Origin: Bacteroidales bacterium UBA4788
GTDB taxonomy: Bacteria; Bacteroidota; Bacteroidia; Bacteroidales; VadinHA17
Direction of reading: 5' to 3'
Length of the DNA stretch: 61,734 bases
Assembly (NCBI GenBank): GCA_002402965.1
Contig: DHGW01000062.1
Span: forward strand, 452 to 62,185
A program made the translations under genes and the position numbers. The notes beneath the pieces are model-generated. The model did not search any database and was not told where the DNA came from. It saw only the letters and a program-made list of their open reading frames with translations. Below, in pieces: positions 60,045 through 61,734 of the stretch (within the stretch, counting starts at the first letter, position 1; every line of letters begins with the position of its first letter).

Positions 60045-61734
60045 ATGAGAATAGTATTCATAATATGTGCCGCGATTGTCATGACCGCCTGCGCCGGCAC
60101 AGGCAGGAAGGCAGCAATTACGTCCGATGAACTTACCCGGATCACGGGGAGTCTTGCATCAGCAAAGTTTTACGGCAGAGGTACCGGTACGGGAGGCGAT
60201 TCCCTTGCCGCTCTATTTATCAGGAAAGAGCTGGAGAAGGCCGGTGCCGTACCTTTTACCGGCACGGGCCTGCAGTCGTTCAGCGTGAATGTAGCCGTTA
60301 AACCCGGGGAAAAAAACCGGTTATCAATCAGCGGAAGGACATTTGTACCAGGTACCGACTTCATGCCCCTGGCTCTCTCATCGAACACAACACTTGCTGC
60401 TCCCGTGGTCTTCTGCGGGTACGGCCTCTTGCCATCGGGAGATACACTTCACAGGGACGACTTTGCCAGCATCGATGTGACGGGGAAATGGGCCATGGTG
60501 CTCAGGGGTTATCCCGAGTCGGACCCTGCATCAGCTGGTTACGGATCCATCAGCACTGACCGCATCAAAGTACTGAATGCCAGAGAAAAGGGCGCCGCCG
60601 GTATTCTGCTGGTGTCAGGCGAGAAATGGGATGTGGCCGACAACCTTGACAAACCCTCACGCAGCGAAGCACGGGCCGGTCTGCCGGTACTACAGGTGAA
60701 GAGAAGCGTGGCTGACTCGATACTGCAAAGTTCAGAACTTACAATGAAGGAGCTTGAGGAGAGGGCAGCAGATTCGAGAATCCCGGCAGGACTGATGACA
60801 GAAACTATTGTTGATGCCGGGGCGGATGTAGAGAAGAAAGAAGCTGTCACATCCAACGTAATCATGAAGCTGGAGGGTAATTCAAATGCCGGAGAGTACA
60901 TAATAATAGGAGCGCATTATGATCACCTTGGCATGGGCGGGCCCGGCTCTTCCAGCAGGGTACCTGATACGGTGGCAGTGCATTACGGAGCTGATGACAA
61001 TGCATCCGGTGTGGCCCTGATGATCGAGCTGGCGGAAAAGCTTGCCGCATCGGAAACAGGACACTCAAGGAGTATTGTCTTCGTCGCCTTCAGCGGTGAG
61101 GAGATGGGACTTCTGGGATCAAAGCATTTTGTTGAAAACGCGGGAATCAAGCCGTCTGCAATCGATCTGATGATTAACCTTGACATGGTAGGACGGATGA
61201 AAGAGGGGAACGGGCTTCAGGTTGGCGGAGTAGGCACTGCCGATGGCCTGCGTGAAACAGTTATCTTAAACAGTGATACGTCAGCAGTAAGGCTCTCTTT
61301 CACCTCTGAAGGGTATGGACCGTCTGACCACTCCTCATTTTACGGAAAGAATATTCCTGTTTTGTACTTCACCACAGGTGCCCACCTCGACTACCACACG
61401 CCTCAGGACACCCCGGATAAACTGAATTATGAAGGGATGGTAAGGATCGGAGACCTGTTGACCGGCATTGTCTCATCAGCTGCCAACCGTCCGGCAAGGC
61501 TTGCCTTTACGGAGGCGGGGCCTAAGGAGCCGTCGAGCCCGATGGGGCGCAGGAGAGGCGTCACTCTCGGCATAATGCCCGACTTTGCCGGTAATGTCAC
61601 AAACGGGTTGCGGGCTGACTTCGTCACACCAGGCAAACCTGCCGCATTGGGCGGGATGCTGAAGGGTGACATCATCGTTGCCATTGACAGCAAACCGGTC
61701 AGTAATATCGAGGATTACATGTTCAGGCTCAGCC
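60045..61734 (+). CDS. M28 family metallopeptidase lipoprotein with PDZ domain (3' end missing)
   Basis: The gene is open at the window end; 563 codons are visible. A lipoprotein signal (MRIVFIICAAIVMTAC) leads to a PA-type inserted domain (AAPVVFCGYGLLPSGDTLHRDDFASIDVTGKWAMVLRG), and then the di-zinc M28 aminopeptidase core. Metal and catalytic residues are visible: IIGAHYDHLGMG, YGADDNASGVALM, AFSGEEMGLLGSKHF, MINLDMVGRM and the final His in HLDYHTPQDTPDK. A PDZ domain starts near residue 505 (LGIMPDFAG, GMLKGDIIVAIDSKPVSNIEDYM). It should cleave amino-terminal residues of peptides on the cell surface or in the periplasm. Confidence 0.92.
   Translation, partial: MRIVFIICAAIVMTACAGTGRKAAITSDELTRITGSLASAKFYGRGTGTGGDSLAALFIRKELEKAGAVPFTGTGLQSFSVNVAVKPGEKNRLSISGRTFVPGTDFMPLALSSNTTLAAPVVFCGYGLLPSGDTLHRDDFASIDVTGKWAMVLRGYPESDPASAGYGSISTDRIKVLNAREKGAAGILLVSGEKWDVADNLDKPSRSEARAGLPVLQVKRSVADSILQSSELTMKELEERAADSRIPAGLMTETIVDAGADVEKKEAVTSNVIMKLEGNSNAGEYIIIGAHYDHLGMGGPGSSSRVPDTVAVHYGADDNASGVALMIELAEKLAASETGHSRSIVFVAFSGEEMGLLGSKHFVENAGIKPSAIDLMINLDMVGRMKEGNGLQVGGVGTADGLRETVILNSDTSAVRLSFTSEGYGPSDHSSFYGKNIPVLYFTTGAHLDYHTPQDTPDKLNYEGMVRIGDLLTGIVSSAANRPARLAFTEAGPKEPSSPMGRRRGVTLGIMPDFAGNVTNGLRADFVTPGKPAALGGMLKGDIIVAIDSKPVSNIEDYMFRLS

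Overview
The window looks like chromosomal DNA of a Bacteroidota species, probably in the Bacteroidales/Marinilabiliales range. Supporting signs are sigma-type promoters of the Bacteroidota form (TAnnTTTG, sometimes with an upstream TTG), mostly weak ribosome binding sites, a GldI-like FKBP lipoprotein beside nrnA and ndk, a DUF6146 lipoprotein, the carboxyspermidine route to polyamines, and a sugar-kinase/RapZ-C fusion. Base composition looks near 50% GC by eye. Nearly all of the window is ordinary chromosomal coding sequence. I found no insertion sequence, prophage, CRISPR array or rRNA operon.

Layout. 1-5477: ridA and lptD on the minus strand, diverging from a cell-wall amidase and an MlaD-like lipid transport protein. 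5801-8394: dnaA translationally overlapped by galK. 8445-16478: a secreted glycosidase-like/FGE-fold fusion, a small lipoprotein, a PhnP-like hydrolase, an RsmI-like methylase and a large secreted beta-propeller protein. 16510-23744: two FKBP lipoproteins with nrnA, then ndk, an unrecognised 582-residue protein, a DUF721 protein with recF, a TPR protein and ribH. 23809-32154: an AddA/AddB-like repair operon with a radical SAM gene inside it, diverging from mnmA. 32239-36458: an outer membrane barrel, the two-gene carboxyspermidine pathway, and a CorA-type metal transporter behind a structured leader.

36544-42869 reads as a cell-wall amino-sugar recycling locus: a MurU-like nucleotidyltransferase, an AmgK-like kinase fused to a RapZ C-terminal domain, a NagX-like membrane protein and, divergently, a secreted NagZ-type glycosidase fused to a serine beta-lactamase/esterase domain. 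42971-43225 holds two tRNA-Leu genes. 43357-48690 holds a lipoprotein, lysC-lysA (lysine/DAP synthesis) and a sodium symporter with a small membrane partner. 48782-49477 is a PKD lipoprotein gene broken by an in-frame amber codon. 49625-52841 is the thrS-infC-rpmI-rplT translation operon, where infC appears to start at AUA. 52926-61734 holds lepB, an MFS transporter diverging from a YtcJ-like amidohydrolase, a YegP-like protein, trmD, rocD and an M28 peptidase cut by the window end.

The most notable signals are the alternative-pairing leader of the CorA gene, the AUA start of infC, the cell-wall recycling cluster with two fused proteins, a short palindromic repeat that sits at stop codons in three convergent gaps, a tandem set of GTAG-loop hairpins after lysA, and the amber-interrupted lipoprotein. 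The function of every gene is inferred from sequence motifs and memory of the families; no search was run.
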